In this document: positions 8,980-17,383 of the stretch, one piece after another
Layout: each line of letters opens with the position of its first letter
How positions within the stretch are numbered: the first letter of the stretch is position 1
From: Flavobacterium sp. SM15
Lineage (GTDB): Bacteria > Bacteroidota > Bacteroidia > Flavobacteriales > Flavobacteriaceae
Assembly (NCBI RefSeq): GCF_022012335.1
Contig: NZ_JAKLTO010000004.1
Location: forward strand, 248,001-312,000
DNA: 64,000 nt
Direction of reading: 5' to 3'
Translations under genes and position numbers: made by a program
Notes under the pieces: generated by a model
Told to the model about the DNA's origin: nothing
The model's database searches: none
Seen by the model: the letters and a program-made list of their open reading frames with translations, nothing else

Positions 8980-10236
8980 ATGAAACATTTAATCCTATCT
9001 TTTACTGCAACTTTTTTGGTTTCTGCAGCTTGTTTCTCGCAATCTCAACGAGAATTGTATAATCAGAGTACAGAAGCTTACAAAACCAGGAATTACCCTC
9101 AATTCTTGAAACTTACTGAAAAGCTGGACAGCATACGGCCAATGCACCCAACATTCACTTATAATCTTTCCGCTGCTTATGCTTTGAACAATGAAAAGGA
9201 AAAAGCGATTTCCGTTCTGGAAAAATTAGTTCAGATGAACAATAAAATTGATTTTGAAAAAGATACTGATTTTAATAACATCAGACAATCTGAAGAATTT
9301 CAAAATATATTGAAGTTAAAAGCTGAATTAAATAACCCGGTTGTAAATTCTCAAAAAGTAATTTCACTGAACGACAAGGAATTGCATCCAGAAAGCCTGA
9401 TTTATCTGGAAAAACAAAAACTTTGGCTGGCATCAAGTATCCGACAGAAAAAGATAGTTGCCTTTGATTTAAAAACCGGAAAATGCTCAAACTGGTTTAC
9501 TGAGAGTCACTTTTCAACATTTGCCATGAAAACCGATAAAAAAGAAAAATATCTTTGGGTAGCCACAGCCGCAATGCCAGAAATGATTGGGTTTACTAAA
9601 GAAATGGAAGGTAGAGCAGAAGTATTGAAAATAGATAGTAAGACAAAAAAAGTTGTAAAGCGTTTTCCGGTTGAAGGCAATCATGTTTTTGGAGATTTAG
9701 TTCTTGATAATAAGGGAAATGCTTATGTTTCCGACAGTGGTGAAGCATTGGTTTATAAGATTTCCGACGATAAATTGTCGGTTTGGCTGGATTTAAAAAA
9801 GGAAGCTTTCAATTTACAGGGAATAACTTTTAATGAAGACTTTTCTAAAATTTTTATTGCCGATTATCTTAAAGGAATTTTAGTAATTGATGTGCAAAAC
9901 CCTCAAAACAGAAACTGGTTGAAATTTCCAAAAGGAACCACTGTCAAAGGCATTGACGGTTTGTTGTTTTATAAAAACACATTATTAGCCATTCATAACG
10001 GAGTAAACCCGATTCGCGTGATTCAGTATAATTTAACCGAAAATCATACAGCTATTTCCAGTTTTAGAATAATTGATATTAACCGACCTGAATTTGACGA
10101 ACCTGCATTAGGAACAATTGTAGCAAATAACTTGTTTTTCTTCTCAAATTCACCTTGGAAAGCTTATACTAAAGATGAAAAACTTGATGGTACAAAATTT
10201 GAAAACCCAATGTTGTTTCAATATCAAATTAAATGA
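8980..10236 (+). CDS. Secreted SMP-30/gluconolactonase-like beta-propeller with N-terminal TPR-like region
   Basis: Exported protein of about 418 residues. Start at 8980 gives a clean signal peptide (MKHLILSFTATFLVSAACFSQ); the upstream ATG at 8965 lies too close to the promoter. Residues 25-110 look like a tetratricopeptide pair (YNQSTEAYKTRNYPQFLKLTEKLDS; FTYNLSAAYALNNEKEKAISVLEKLV). The rest forms repeated beta-propeller blades of the SMP-30/NHL type, including GDLVLDNKGNAYVSDSGEALVYKI and FNEDFSKIFIADYLKGILVID. This may be a lactonase or a non-enzymatic propeller; metal ligands cannot be assigned confidently. Confidence 0.8.
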   Translation: MKHLILSFTATFLVSAACFSQSQRELYNQSTEAYKTRNYPQFLKLTEKLDSIRPMHPTFTYNLSAAYALNNEKEKAISVLEKLVQMNNKIDFEKDTDFNNIRQSEEFQNILKLKAELNNPVVNSQKVISLNDKELHPESLIYLEKQKLWLASSIRQKKIVAFDLKTGKCSNWFTESHFSTFAMKTDKKEKYLWVATAAMPEMIGFTKEMEGRAEVLKIDSKTKKVVKRFPVEGNHVFGDLVLDNKGNAYVSDSGEALVYKISDDKLSVWLDLKKEAFNLQGITFNEDFSKIFIADYLKGILVIDVQNPQNRNWLKFPKGTTVKGIDGLLFYKNTLLAIHNGVNPIRVIQYNLTENHTAISSFRIIDINRPEFDEPALGTIVANNLFFFSNSPWKAYTKDEKLDGTKFENPMLFQYQIK

Positions 10237-10244
10237 TTGTCCGT

Positions 10245-11633
10245 TTATTTCACTGTAATATTCTGAATTCCAAAGTATTCTTCCTGAGCTTCTAAAGCCC
10301 AGTCATCATTATTGTTGTAATCTCTTAAATCAAAACAGTACGATTTAAGGCTTTCATCAATGGGTCTGATTGTTATTGCTTTTCCTTTTGATTTTTGCAG
10401 AAGTTGTTCTCTTTCAGTCATTTTTGTTTTCAATACGCTTCCTTTTTTCAAATTATAGGTAATGAAACAAGTTGCTGAAAAGTAAACAATAAGCGTAAAT
10501 AGGGGAATAAAGCTTTTTGTAGTTGCAGGTCTTGATATCGGTATGTTTTTTAAAAATTCTACAATAAACAGAAATAAAAAAAACATAAAATAAATTGCCG
10601 TTCTGGTTGAAACAATTTCCGGAAGAGCAACGAATGGTAAAATCGTGCTCAAAGCTGCAATTAAATATTTGTAATTATTAATGAAATTGGCCCAATCCAC
10701 TTTTGATTTGGGAAGTGAAATTGCACTGGCAAAATTTTTAAAATTGAGAATACTATAATTGTTAACCCATACAATTGTGGAAAAAATTGCCAATATTATT
10801 ATTAAAGCAGAGAATTTTAAATAAGAATACAGAATAAAAAAGTAGTTTTTAACCAAATTCAGTATTGAAACGTTACTCAAAGCAGAATCGTTTAATTCTT
10901 TTGCTCTTAAAAAGTTTCCCGGAGCAGTTGAAAGAAAAACTGTTCCAGCAATAATGATTAATAATATAAAGATGTTGATTCTTAGATTTTGTTTTTCCCT
11001 GAACAGAAAGTCACTAAGAATTTTCAAAAAAACTATGGTAATTAATGCAATGGTTAAGTTTTGTGTAGTTAAAGAAACAACTATAGTGAAAGCGATAAAG
11101 CTAATTCGTTGGACACTTGAGTTGACTTTTTCTAACCTATTGAATAGCAAGATCCAAAAGGAACCTAAAACAAGGTTAAATGAATAAACCCCACCAGTTG
11201 CCCAATAAATGGTTTGACCAATATGCCTGTAAGAACCTAACCAAAAAGCAATTACAATTAAAATAGGTAAAAAATAAGTCTTGCTGTTTTTTGCCGAAAT
11301 TCCTTCATTTTTATTTAAAATAAAATAAATAATCAACCCGCTTGTTAAAAAACAAATAGTCCAAAACAAAGTGATAAGTTCCGCAGGAAGAGAGCTCAAA
11401 AATAATCCCTGAAGAAAACCGGCAGGTGTCATGTATCTACCATCCCAAACAAAATAACCTCGTAAACATCTGTTAAAGATTCCGTAGTTATTTATTTCAT
11501 TGAAAACAGAATAATCATCCGCCCAATAAAATGTTAATAGATTTAAGCTCAAAATCAAGCAGATAATTAAAAAACCAAAGAAACTTATCGCATTATATAT
11601 ATTGTTTTTAAAATCTGAAAAATGTGTCATCAT
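10245..11633 (-). CDS. DUF6056-type multi-pass membrane protein
   Basis: A 462-residue integral membrane protein with about ten hydrophobic segments and a C-terminal soluble domain. An aspartate pair in the first external loop (TFYWADDYSVFNE) followed by WDGRYMTP is characteristic of DUF6056-like proteins, which resemble GT-C glycosyltransferases in having acidic residues in an early periplasmic loop. Function is not established; a lipid-linked glycosyltransferase role is a guess. A perfect minus-strand promoter element lies at 11649. It is convergent with the propeller gene, only 8 bases apart, with no clear hairpin between them. Confidence 0.72.
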   Translation of the reverse strand: MMTHFSDFKNNIYNAISFFGFLIICLILSLNLLTFYWADDYSVFNEINNYGIFNRCLRGYFVWDGRYMTPAGFLQGLFLSSLPAELITLFWTICFLTSGLIIYFILNKNEGISAKNSKTYFLPILIVIAFWLGSYRHIGQTIYWATGGVYSFNLVLGSFWILLFNRLEKVNSSVQRISFIAFTIVVSLTTQNLTIALITIVFLKILSDFLFREKQNLRINIFILLIIIAGTVFLSTAPGNFLRAKELNDSALSNVSILNLVKNYFFILYSYLKFSALIIILAIFSTIVWVNNYSILNFKNFASAISLPKSKVDWANFINNYKYLIAALSTILPFVALPEIVSTRTAIYFMFFLFLFIVEFLKNIPISRPATTKSFIPLFTLIVYFSATCFITYNLKKGSVLKTKMTEREQLLQKSKGKAITIRPIDESLKSYCFDLRDYNNNDDWALEAQEEYFGIQNITVK

Positions 11634-11648
11634 GAATTAATTAGCTGT

Positions 11649-11656
11649 CAAATATA
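11649..11656 (-). promoter_or_regulatory. Promoter -7 element for the DUF6056 gene
   Basis: Minus-strand TATATTTG, a perfect TAnnTTTG match 16 bases upstream of the ATG, giving a very short leader. Confidence 0.65.
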
Positions 11657-11753
11657 TGCTTTTTTGACGATTGCTTTGTTTTGAAAAATGTCATCCTGTC
11701 AGTATTTTAAACACGAATTTAAAAAAATATGACAATTTTCAATTTTTTTTTAC

Positions 11754-11779
11754 TTGGCACAATGATTGTCATTTGACAA
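11754..11779 (+). promoter_or_regulatory. Sigma-54-like promoter and overlapping palindrome upstream of dnaK
   Basis: TTGGCAC at 11754-11760, then 5 bases, then TTGT at 11766, which matches the -24/-12 layout (TGGCAC-N5-TTGC) of sigma-54 promoters except at one -12 base. The -12 part overlaps a perfect inverted repeat TTGTCA-TT-TGACAA (11766-11779). No TAnnTTTG housekeeping element is present. The leader to the dnaK ATG would be about 65 bases. Confidence 0.5.
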
Positions 11780-11844
11780 AGCGTGTTAAACACTGCCTAC
11801 TCGTAGAGGGGCAATCAAAACGAACAATAAAGGAGATTTATATT

Positions 11845-13731
11845 ATGAGTAAAATTATTGGTATCGACTTAGGAACAACCAACTCTTGTGTTTCTGTAAT
11901 GGAAGGTGGAGAACCGGTTGTAATTGCTAATGCCGAAGGAAAAAGAACAACACCATCTGTAATTGCATTTGTGGAAGGTGGAGAAATTAAAGTAGGTGAC
12001 CCTGCTAAACGTCAGGCGGTTACTAATCCTACTAAGACCATTGCTTCAATTAAACGTTTCATGGGTAACAAATACTCTGAAAGTGCTAAAGAAGCATCAA
12101 CTGTAGCTTACAAAGTAGTAAAAGGAGATAACGACACTCCGCGTGTTGACATCGACGGAAGACTTTACACGCCGCAGGAATTATCAGCTATGACACTTCA
12201 AAAAATGAAGAAAACAGCTGAAGACTATTTAGGAACAACAGTAACTGAAGCGGTTATCACAGTTCCGGCTTATTTTAACGATGCACAACGTCAGGCTACA
12301 AAAGAGGCTGGTGAAATTGCGGGTTTAAAAGTTAGAAGAATCATCAACGAGCCTACTGCTGCTGCGTTAGCGTATGGTTTGGATAAATTAGGACACGATC
12401 ATAAAATTGCGGTTTACGATTTAGGTGGAGGTACATTCGATATTTCTATCCTTGAATTAGGAGACGGAGTTTTTGAAGTATTGTCAACAAACGGAGATAC
12501 TCACTTAGGAGGAGACGATTTCGACCAGGTAATCATCGATTGGTTGGCTAACGAATTCAACAGTGCTGAAGGAGTAGATTTACGTAAAGACCCAATGGCT
12601 TTACAACGTTTGAAAGAAGCGGCTGAAAAAGCAAAAATCGAGTTGTCATCTTCTGCACAAACTGAAATTAACTTGCCTTATGTTACAGCTACTGCTTCAG
12701 GACCTAAACACTTAGTTCAGACTTTAACTCGTGCAAAATTCGAGCAATTGGCTGACACTTTGGTAAAACGTTCTATGGACCCGGTTGCTAAAGCATTGAA
12801 AGATGCAGGTTTATCAACTTCAGACATCGACGAAGTGATCTTAGTTGGAGGTTCTACACGTATTCCAGTTATTCAGGAGCAAGTTGAGAAATTCTTCGGT
12901 AAAAAACCATCAAAAGGAGTAAACCCTGACGAAGTTGTAGCAATTGGAGCTGCAATTCAAGGTGGAGTTTTAACTGGAGATGTAAAAGACGTATTGTTAT
13001 TAGACGTTACGCCACTTTCTTTAGGAATTGAAACTATGGGAAGCGTAATGACAAAATTAATCGATGCGAATACAACGATCCCAACTAAAAAATCACAGGT
13101 TTTCTCAACAGCGGCAGACAATCAGCCATCAGTAGAAATCCATGTGTTGCAAGGGGAGCGTCCAATGGCAAACGACAACAAAACAATTGGTCGTTTCCAC
13201 TTAGACGGAATTCCGCCAGCGCCAAGAGGAGTACCACAAATTGAAGTTATTTTCGACATCGATGCGAATGGTATCATCCACGTAACAGCGGTTGATAAAG
13301 GAACCGGTAAATCACACGATATTCGTATTGAAGCGTCTTCAGGACTTACTCAGGAAGAAATCGAAAGAATGCGTAAAGAAGCGGAAATCAACGCGGAAGC
13401 AGATAAAGCGGCTAAAGAAAAAGTTGATAAATTAAACGAAGCGGACAGTATGATTTTCCAAACGGAGAAACAGCTTTCAGAATTCGGAGATAAATTATCA
13501 GAAGGAAACAAAACGAGCATTCAGGCTGCTTTGGATGAATTGAAACAAGCGTACGAAACTAAAGACGTAGATACAGTTCAACCGGCATTGGATAAAATCA
13601 ACGAAGCGTGGAAAAATGCTTCTGAAGAATTATACAAAGCTCAGTCAGAAGGTCAAACCCATGAAGCGCAACCGCAAGCGGACGCTAACGGCGACCAGAC
13701 TCAGGATGTAGATTTTGAGGAAGTGAAATAA
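11845..13731 (+). CDS. dnaK: Chaperone DnaK (Hsp70)
   Basis: ATP-dependent Hsp70 chaperone of 628 residues. The start is the ATG at 11845, preceded by a good AGGAG ribosome-binding site (11831-11835). In-frame sequence further upstream back to a TTG at 11671 is not coding, because the family begins [13 protein letters not shown]. ATPase-domain phosphate loops are seen in IDLGTTNSC and [22 protein letters not shown] and the linker [15 protein letters not shown] follow, then the substrate-binding domain and an acidic tail (DVDFEEVK). It stands alone, without dnaJ or grpE nearby. Codon use is richer in C-ending codons than its neighbours, as expected for a highly expressed gene. Confidence 0.98.
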   Translation: MSKIIGIDLGTTNSCVSVMEGGEPVVIANAEGKRTTPSVIAFVEGGEIKVGDPAKRQAVTNPTKTIASIKRFMGNKYSESAKEASTVAYKVVKGDNDTPRVDIDGRLYTPQELSAMTLQKMKKTAEDYLGTTVTEAVITVPAYFNDAQRQATKEAGEIAGLKVRRIINEPTAAALAYGLDKLGHDHKIAVYDLGGGTFDISILELGDGVFEVLSTNGDTHLGGDDFDQVIIDWLANEFNSAEGVDLRKDPMALQRLKEAAEKAKIELSSSAQTEINLPYVTATASGPKHLVQTLTRAKFEQLADTLVKRSMDPVAKALKDAGLSTSDIDEVILVGGSTRIPVIQEQVEKFFGKKPSKGVNPDEVVAIGAAIQGGVLTGDVKDVLLLDVTPLSLGIETMGSVMTKLIDANTTIPTKKSQVFSTAADNQPSVEIHVLQGERPMANDNKTIGRFHLDGIPPAPRGVPQIEVIFDIDANGIIHVTAVDKGTGKSHDIRIEASSGLTQEEIERMRKEAEINAEADKAAKEKVDKLNEADSMIFQTEKQLSEFGDKLSEGNKTSIQAALDELKQAYETKDVDTVQPALDKINEAWKNASEELYKAQSEGQTHEAQPQADANGDQTQDVDFEEVK

Positions 13732-13752
13732 ATCTTCTATCATTATAGTTAG

Positions 13753-13787
13753 AAAAGGCTGTCTTTAATTAGGCAGCCTTTTTTTAT
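13753..13787 (+). terminator. Terminator after dnaK
   Basis: Stem AAAGGCTG / CAGCCTTT around a 12-base loop, then a run of eight T. Confidence 0.88.
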
Positions 13788-13847
13788 TGGTCATTCACAG
13801 ATTTTAATCTATTTGTTAAAAAAATAAAGAATTGTTTTTTTGAAGAA

Positions 13848-13855
13848 TATTTTTG
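13848..13855 (+). promoter_or_regulatory. Promoter -7 element for the 13982 gene
   Basis: Perfect TATTTTTG; transcription would start near 13862 and leave an unusually long leader of about 120 bases before the ATG at 13982. Confidence 0.6.
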
Positions 13856-13888
13856 TATTTTTCGATTCTAAGAAACCTATAAATAATT

Positions 13889-13945
13889 ATGAAATCGCTA
13901 TTAACAACAAGTTTACGTAAGTAAACACCAATAAATAAAAGCGAT
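13889..13945 (+). promoter_or_regulatory. Structured mRNA leader with an 11-codon reading frame
   Basis: The leader of the 13982 gene can fold as nested hairpins: outer arms ATCGCT (13894-13899) and AGCGAT (13940-13945), inner arms GTTTAC (13911-13916) and GTAAAC (13921-13926) with tetraloop GTAA. It also contains a small reading frame, 13889-13924, encoding MKSLLTTSLRK then stop, whose stop codon lies in the inner hairpin. Whether it is translated or regulatory is not known. Confidence 0.4.
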
Positions 13946-13981
13946 ACCATATATGACCACTAAAAAATAAATTTAACATAT

Positions 13982-14578
13982 ATGAAAAAAACAATTTTGC
14001 TATTTGCTTTAGTAGTTTGCACAAGTATTGGTTATGCCCAAAAAAAGAAGGGTGGAAGTAAAGCTGCTTCCGGAACTTCGGCCAAAACTGAAAATGTTTC
14101 CATTGAATTGAAAGGCAACAAAATGATTGCTAATGTTGACAACGCAGGAAAAAAAGAAGAACTTTTCTCAAAACCAGTTGATCCTACCCGAAAAGTATCT
14201 GAAGCTAAAATTACTAAGTTCAAGACTCAAGGAACTGACTTGTTTTATATTACCTGGAAAGAAGATGGAACAACCAAAACAGATTTGAAGCAAGAAGATG
14301 CTACTGCAATCGTTTCTGAAATTTGGGACGTAACAGCTAAAACCCAAATGATTGGCAATACACAAACCACAACTCATATTGTTGAAAAAGTATTTTTAGA
14401 CCGACTTAAGAATGCTTCCGAAACTCAGGAAAAAATGCGTCGCGAAGGTTTTGAATTTTCGCTTCTTCCTAACGGAGATTTCATTCTGAAAGATAAAAAA
14501 GGAGAAACCAAATATGCTTATAATGCTACAGACAAAAAATATGTTGCTGCCGGAGCAGGAGCAAAGAAGAAAAAATAA
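13982..14578 (+). CDS. Secreted hypothetical protein with Lys-rich ends
   Basis: A 198-residue exported protein that I do not recognise. The signal peptide is KKTILLFALVVCTSIGYAQ. A Lys/Gly/Ser-rich linker (KKKGGSKAASGTSAK) follows, then a globular region with tryptophan-containing strands (DLFYITWKEDGTTKTDLKQED; AIVSEIWDVTAKTQMIGN). The tail is again basic (GAGAKKKK). The long structured leader upstream makes its regulation more unusual than the protein itself. A strong terminator follows at 14595. Confidence 0.72.
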   Translation: MKKTILLFALVVCTSIGYAQKKKGGSKAASGTSAKTENVSIELKGNKMIANVDNAGKKEELFSKPVDPTRKVSEAKITKFKTQGTDLFYITWKEDGTTKTDLKQEDATAIVSEIWDVTAKTQMIGNTQTTTHIVEKVFLDRLKNASETQEKMRREGFEFSLLPNGDFILKDKKGETKYAYNATDKKYVAAGAGAKKKK

Positions 14579-14594
14579 GCTTGCTTAATTTTAT

Positions 14595-14640
14595 TAAAAA
14601 AACTCCTCAAAGACGAATTGTTTTTGAGGAGTTTTTTTTA
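14595..14640 (+). terminator. Bidirectional terminator between 13982 gene and HopJ-family gene
   Basis: Long stem AAAAACTCCTCAAA / TTTTTGAGGAGTTTTT around a 9-base loop, with A-run before and T-run after. It serves both converging genes. Confidence 0.88.
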
Positions 14641-14654
14641 TGATTTAATTTTTG

Positions 14655-14984
14655 TTATTGCAATGCTTTTCCATCAAAAATAACACGTTCCCAGCCAAAT
14701 TTCATAAAGTTTCTAATGTTTTGATGGTCGATTCCGTCAGGATTTTCCAAAACGTCAATGCGATAGTAGTTTCCAAATAAATGCAAGGTTTGTTCTACTG
14801 ATAACGAATGAGAGCTGGCAAAATAAAATATTTTGCAGGAACCATTGTTCTGATTCACTTCGTTTACAATATCACCGTTTGTGAAGCGGGTAGGCGTAAA
14901 GCTATATTTGGAGTCAATGTACTCGATAACTTCAGAAAACGAAATCGTTTCAGGCTGCGTTTGAATTTTTGCAATTAATTCCAT
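14655..14984 (-). CDS. HopJ-family protein
   Basis: A 109-residue protein matching the HopJ family (PF08888 type). Recognisable features are FSEVIEYIDSKYSFTPTRF, NGSCKIFYFAS, LFGNYYRIDVLENP and DHQNIRNFMKFGW. Despite the type III effector label from Pseudomonas, the family is widespread in non-pathogens. No secretion system or chaperone gene is visible here, so an effector role is unlikely. Molecular function unknown. It lies 20 bases downstream of the glutaminyl cyclotransferase gene and may be co-transcribed with it. Confidence 0.85.
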   Translation of the reverse strand: MELIAKIQTQPETISFSEVIEYIDSKYSFTPTRFTNGDIVNEVNQNNGSCKIFYFASSHSLSVEQTLHLFGNYYRIDVLENPDGIDHQNIRNFMKFGWERVIFDGKALQ

Positions 14985-15003
14985 AGAAGTAAATTAAAAA
15001 TGG

Positions 15004-16080
15004 TTATTCGCCAACCTTAATCTCAAACATTTTGTCCCAGTTTTTTCCGGTAACAAAAATGGTTTTGGTTTTTGGATTGTAAGCGATTCCGTTTAATACG
15101 TCTAAATCAGGATGTTGCGTTACTTTGGATTTTAAATCTGCTAAGTTGATAACTGCTTCAACAGCTCCATTTTTAGGGTTAATTACAGCAATTGCATCCA
15201 TGGTGTAAATATTTGCATAGATTTTTCCGTCAATCCATTCCATTTCGTTTACAGCCTTAATCTTAGTATTTGCAGTATATACATTTATATAATCAACTTC
15301 TTTAAAATCTTGAGGGTTTACAAAATAGATTTTTTCAGAACCGTCAGACATTAAAAGATTTTTTCCATCGTTGGATAATCCCCAGCCTTCCATTTTTTTG
15401 AAATATGAGAACGTTTTTTCTTTTTTGAACGTGTCTGCATTGTACACATAACCTTCGTTGTTCTGCCAGGTAATCTGATAAATCTTATTATTTAAAATAG
15501 TACAGCCTTCCCCGAAAACACTCTCGGGAAGTTCTACAATTTTGTATACTTTTCCGGTTTTATAGTCGGTTTTACGAAGTGAGGAAATACCGCGTAATCC
15601 TGTTCCGCTTCCTGAGCCATTACCAGTACTTTCAATCAATGTATCTCTATGAAATTCAAGACCTTGAGTATAAGCTTTTAAATCATGAGTATAAGTATTA
15701 AGGATTGTGTATTTCAACAATTTAGGCTGAATGTTGGAAACTAATTCCACACGATAAGTAGCTTCGTTATTTTCTCCTTCGGAATACACTAATGCTTTAA
15801 TGTTTTGGTACCCTAATTTCTGATCTGTGAAAGGAAAATCAATTTTAGAATTACCTTTAACACTTCCAACTTTTACATCGTTTACATAGTAAATTATAGA
15901 GTCGATAGTCTTGTTTTCGTTGTTTTTTACTCCTAAAGAAAGCTTCTCATCGGTATGATATTGCTCTTTAAAACCGGTTGAATCGATTGAAAATAAATTT
16001 TCTTGATTTTTTTTATCACCGTTACAGGAAATTATAAGTGCTCCTAATGAAATGAAAGCTAATAAGTTATGTTTTTTCAT
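15004..16080 (-). CDS. Glutaminyl-peptide cyclotransferase (plant-type beta-propeller QC) lipoprotein
   Basis: Converts N-terminal glutamine of peptides to pyroglutamate. Bacteroidota exported proteins often begin with Gln after signal cleavage, so a periplasmic QC fits. The N-terminus is a lipoprotein signal with lipobox IISC (Cys about residue 19). The first roughly 110 residues form an Ig-like domain, then comes the QC five-bladed propeller: TQGLEFHRDTLIESTG, SVFGEGCTILNNKIYQITW, EGWGLSNDGKNLLMSDGS, INVYTANTKIKAVNEMEWIDGKIYANI and LNGIAYNPKTKTIFVTGKNWDKMFEI. Full length at 358 residues. The upstream region is shared with the SRP RNA gene. Confidence 0.9.
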   Translation of the reverse strand: MKKHNLLAFISLGALIISCNGDKKNQENLFSIDSTGFKEQYHTDEKLSLGVKNNENKTIDSIIYYVNDVKVGSVKGNSKIDFPFTDQKLGYQNIKALVYSEGENNEATYRVELVSNIQPKLLKYTILNTYTHDLKAYTQGLEFHRDTLIESTGNGSGSGTGLRGISSLRKTDYKTGKVYKIVELPESVFGEGCTILNNKIYQITWQNNEGYVYNADTFKKEKTFSYFKKMEGWGLSNDGKNLLMSDGSEKIYFVNPQDFKEVDYINVYTANTKIKAVNEMEWIDGKIYANIYTMDAIAVINPKNGAVEAVINLADLKSKVTQHPDLDVLNGIAYNPKTKTIFVTGKNWDKMFEIKVGE

Positions 16081-16135
16081 TGTTTAAATTATTGTCACAG
16101 CAATATACAACGATATTTTATATCCTCAAATTGCC

Positions 16136-16165
16136 TTGCAAAAAAATAAAAAAGTTGTACATTTG
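16136..16165 (+). promoter_or_regulatory. Promoter of the SRP RNA gene
   Basis: TTG (16136-16138), a 19-base spacer, then perfect TACATTTG (16158-16165). The SRP RNA begins 5 bases later, at the expected distance. Confidence 0.8.
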
Positions 16166-16169
16166 CAAC

Positions 16170-16264
16170 GGCAAGTCCTACACGACCAGCTCCTGCAGAC
16201 TCCTCCAGGGTGGGAACACAGCAAAGGTATGTGGTTGTAGCGGTGCGATGTAGGTCGCTTGCCA
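16170..16264 (+). ncRNA. ffs: Signal recognition particle RNA (bacterial small type, 4.5S-like)
   Basis: About 95-base RNA. The ends pair (GGCAAG at 16170 with CTTGCC ending at 16263), and the next helix pairs CCTACA with TGTAGG. The tip contains the conserved SRP domain IV motif: GGTGGGAACACAG on one side and CAAAGGTATG on the other, the Ffh-binding symmetric and asymmetric loops in their usual Bacteroidota form. It is preceded by a consensus promoter and followed by a terminator at 16283. With Ffh it targets membrane proteins to the Sec translocon. Confidence 0.92.
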
Positions 16265-16282
16265 TTTTTTTTAAAAAGTTAG

Positions 16283-16304
16283 TCTCCCTTGCGGAGATTT
16301 TTTT
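16283..16304 (+). terminator. Terminator of the SRP RNA
   Basis: Stem TCTCC / GGAGA with loop CTTGC, then seven T. A TTG inside it (16289) opens the downstream reading frame, but that start is rejected because it lies in this hairpin. Confidence 0.75.
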
Positions 16305-16330
16305 ATTTTAGGGCCATTCAAACACTACTA

Positions 16331-17329
16331 ATGGTTTTATCCTGGCAAATTGTCCGATTTCATCTCAAAGAGACTTTTTCAATTTCTTACGGAAGCTATT
16401 CTTTTAGGGAAGCACTTGTTGTTCAGATAAGCAAACACGGTTATTCTGGTTACGGCGAATGTACCGGAATCGATTATTATCACATCAGTTTAGAAGATTT
16501 TGATAGAAAGCTTCACACCATTAAAGAGAAAATTGAAAGTCAAAAAATCAATCATCCAACAGAGTTTTATCGTTTTCTGGAAGAATTACAACTACCGAGT
16601 TTTCTGCGTTCTGCCTTAGATTGTGCTTATTGGGATTTATTTGGAAAGCTGGAAAACAGAAGTTTTATTGAGCTGAATCCAATCGAGATTAACCATTTAC
16701 CGGAATCTTCCATAACCATTAGTGCAGCTCCAATTCAAGAACAATTCTCTAAAATTGAAAAATCGTCTTGGACAAAATTCAAAGTAAAATGCAATCATTT
16801 TGACGAGAAAGAAATCGAATTGCTTTTAAATTGTGGTAAAACAATAGCTTTGGATGCTAACGGAAGTTATACGAGTGAACAATGTAAATGGCTGGAAAAC
16901 TTTGAATTATCTAAAAATTTCACCTATGTTGAACAGCCCATGAAACCTTCATCTGAAAATTATTCGAATCTTAAAGCCGATAAATTTCCAAACTGGATGG
17001 CTGATGAGGATTGTCAGGAAAACATCGATTTAAAAACACTTCAACCGCATTACCAAAGCATCAATATTAAACTTGTTAAATGCGGCGGTTTGACACCAGC
17101 TCTAAAATTAATTAAAAGCGCTCGTGCCTTAAACTTTAAAATAATGATTGGCTGTATGACTGAATCAACCGTTGGAATTTCAGCTGGTGCAGTATTAACG
17201 CCTTTAGTGGATTTTGTGGATTTAGACGGAGCAAATCTTATTTCCAACGACATTGCGAATGGTTCCAAAATTGAATTCGGTAAAGTACTTCTTTCTGAAA
17301 AACCAGGTTTGGGAATTCAAATTTTATAA
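16331..17329 (+). CDS. Dipeptide epimerase (L-Ala-D/L-Glu epimerase-like, enolase superfamily)
   Basis: A 332-residue member of the muconate-lactonising subgroup of enolases, most like L-Ala-D/L-Glu epimerases that recycle murein peptides. Catalytic lysines sit in TKFKVKCN and in INIKLVKCGG. Metal ligands are in ALDANGSY, TYVEQP and MADED. The C-terminal barrel has IGCMTESTVG and the substrate-binding FVDLDGA motif of dipeptide epimerases. MenC is less likely because no menaquinone genes are near and the DLDG motif fits epimerases. The ATG at 16331 is preferred over a TTG at 16289 that lies in the SRP terminator. Confidence 0.85.
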   Translation: MVLSWQIVRFHLKETFSISYGSYSFREALVVQISKHGYSGYGECTGIDYYHISLEDFDRKLHTIKEKIESQKINHPTEFYRFLEELQLPSFLRSALDCAYWDLFGKLENRSFIELNPIEINHLPESSITISAAPIQEQFSKIEKSSWTKFKVKCNHFDEKEIELLLNCGKTIALDANGSYTSEQCKWLENFELSKNFTYVEQPMKPSSENYSNLKADKFPNWMADEDCQENIDLKTLQPHYQSINIKLVKCGGLTPALKLIKSARALNFKIMIGCMTESTVGISAGAVLTPLVDFVDLDGANLISNDIANGSKIEFGKVLLSEKPGLGIQIL

Positions 17330-17351
17330 TCGAAAAACGTCTAAAAATGCG

Positions 17352-17359
17352 TACTTTCG
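17352..17359 (+). promoter_or_regulatory. Likely promoter element for the SDR gene
   Basis: TACTTTCG differs from TAnnTTTG at one base and lies 25 bases upstream of the ATG at 17384. Confidence 0.45.
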
Positions 17360-17383
17360 CAAAGCTTTAATAAAATCAATCAA

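Noticed and set aside
11671..11844. TTG-started N-terminal extension of dnaK
   Set aside because: It covers the promoter and palindrome; DnaK begins at 11845 after an AGGAG site.
16289..16330. TTG-started N-terminal extension of the dipeptide epimerase
   Set aside because: It lies within the SRP RNA terminator hairpin.
16331..17329. MenC (o-succinylbenzoate synthase)
   Set aside because: Enolase-fold motifs fit, but the DLDG substrate motif and lack of other men genes favour a dipeptide epimerase.
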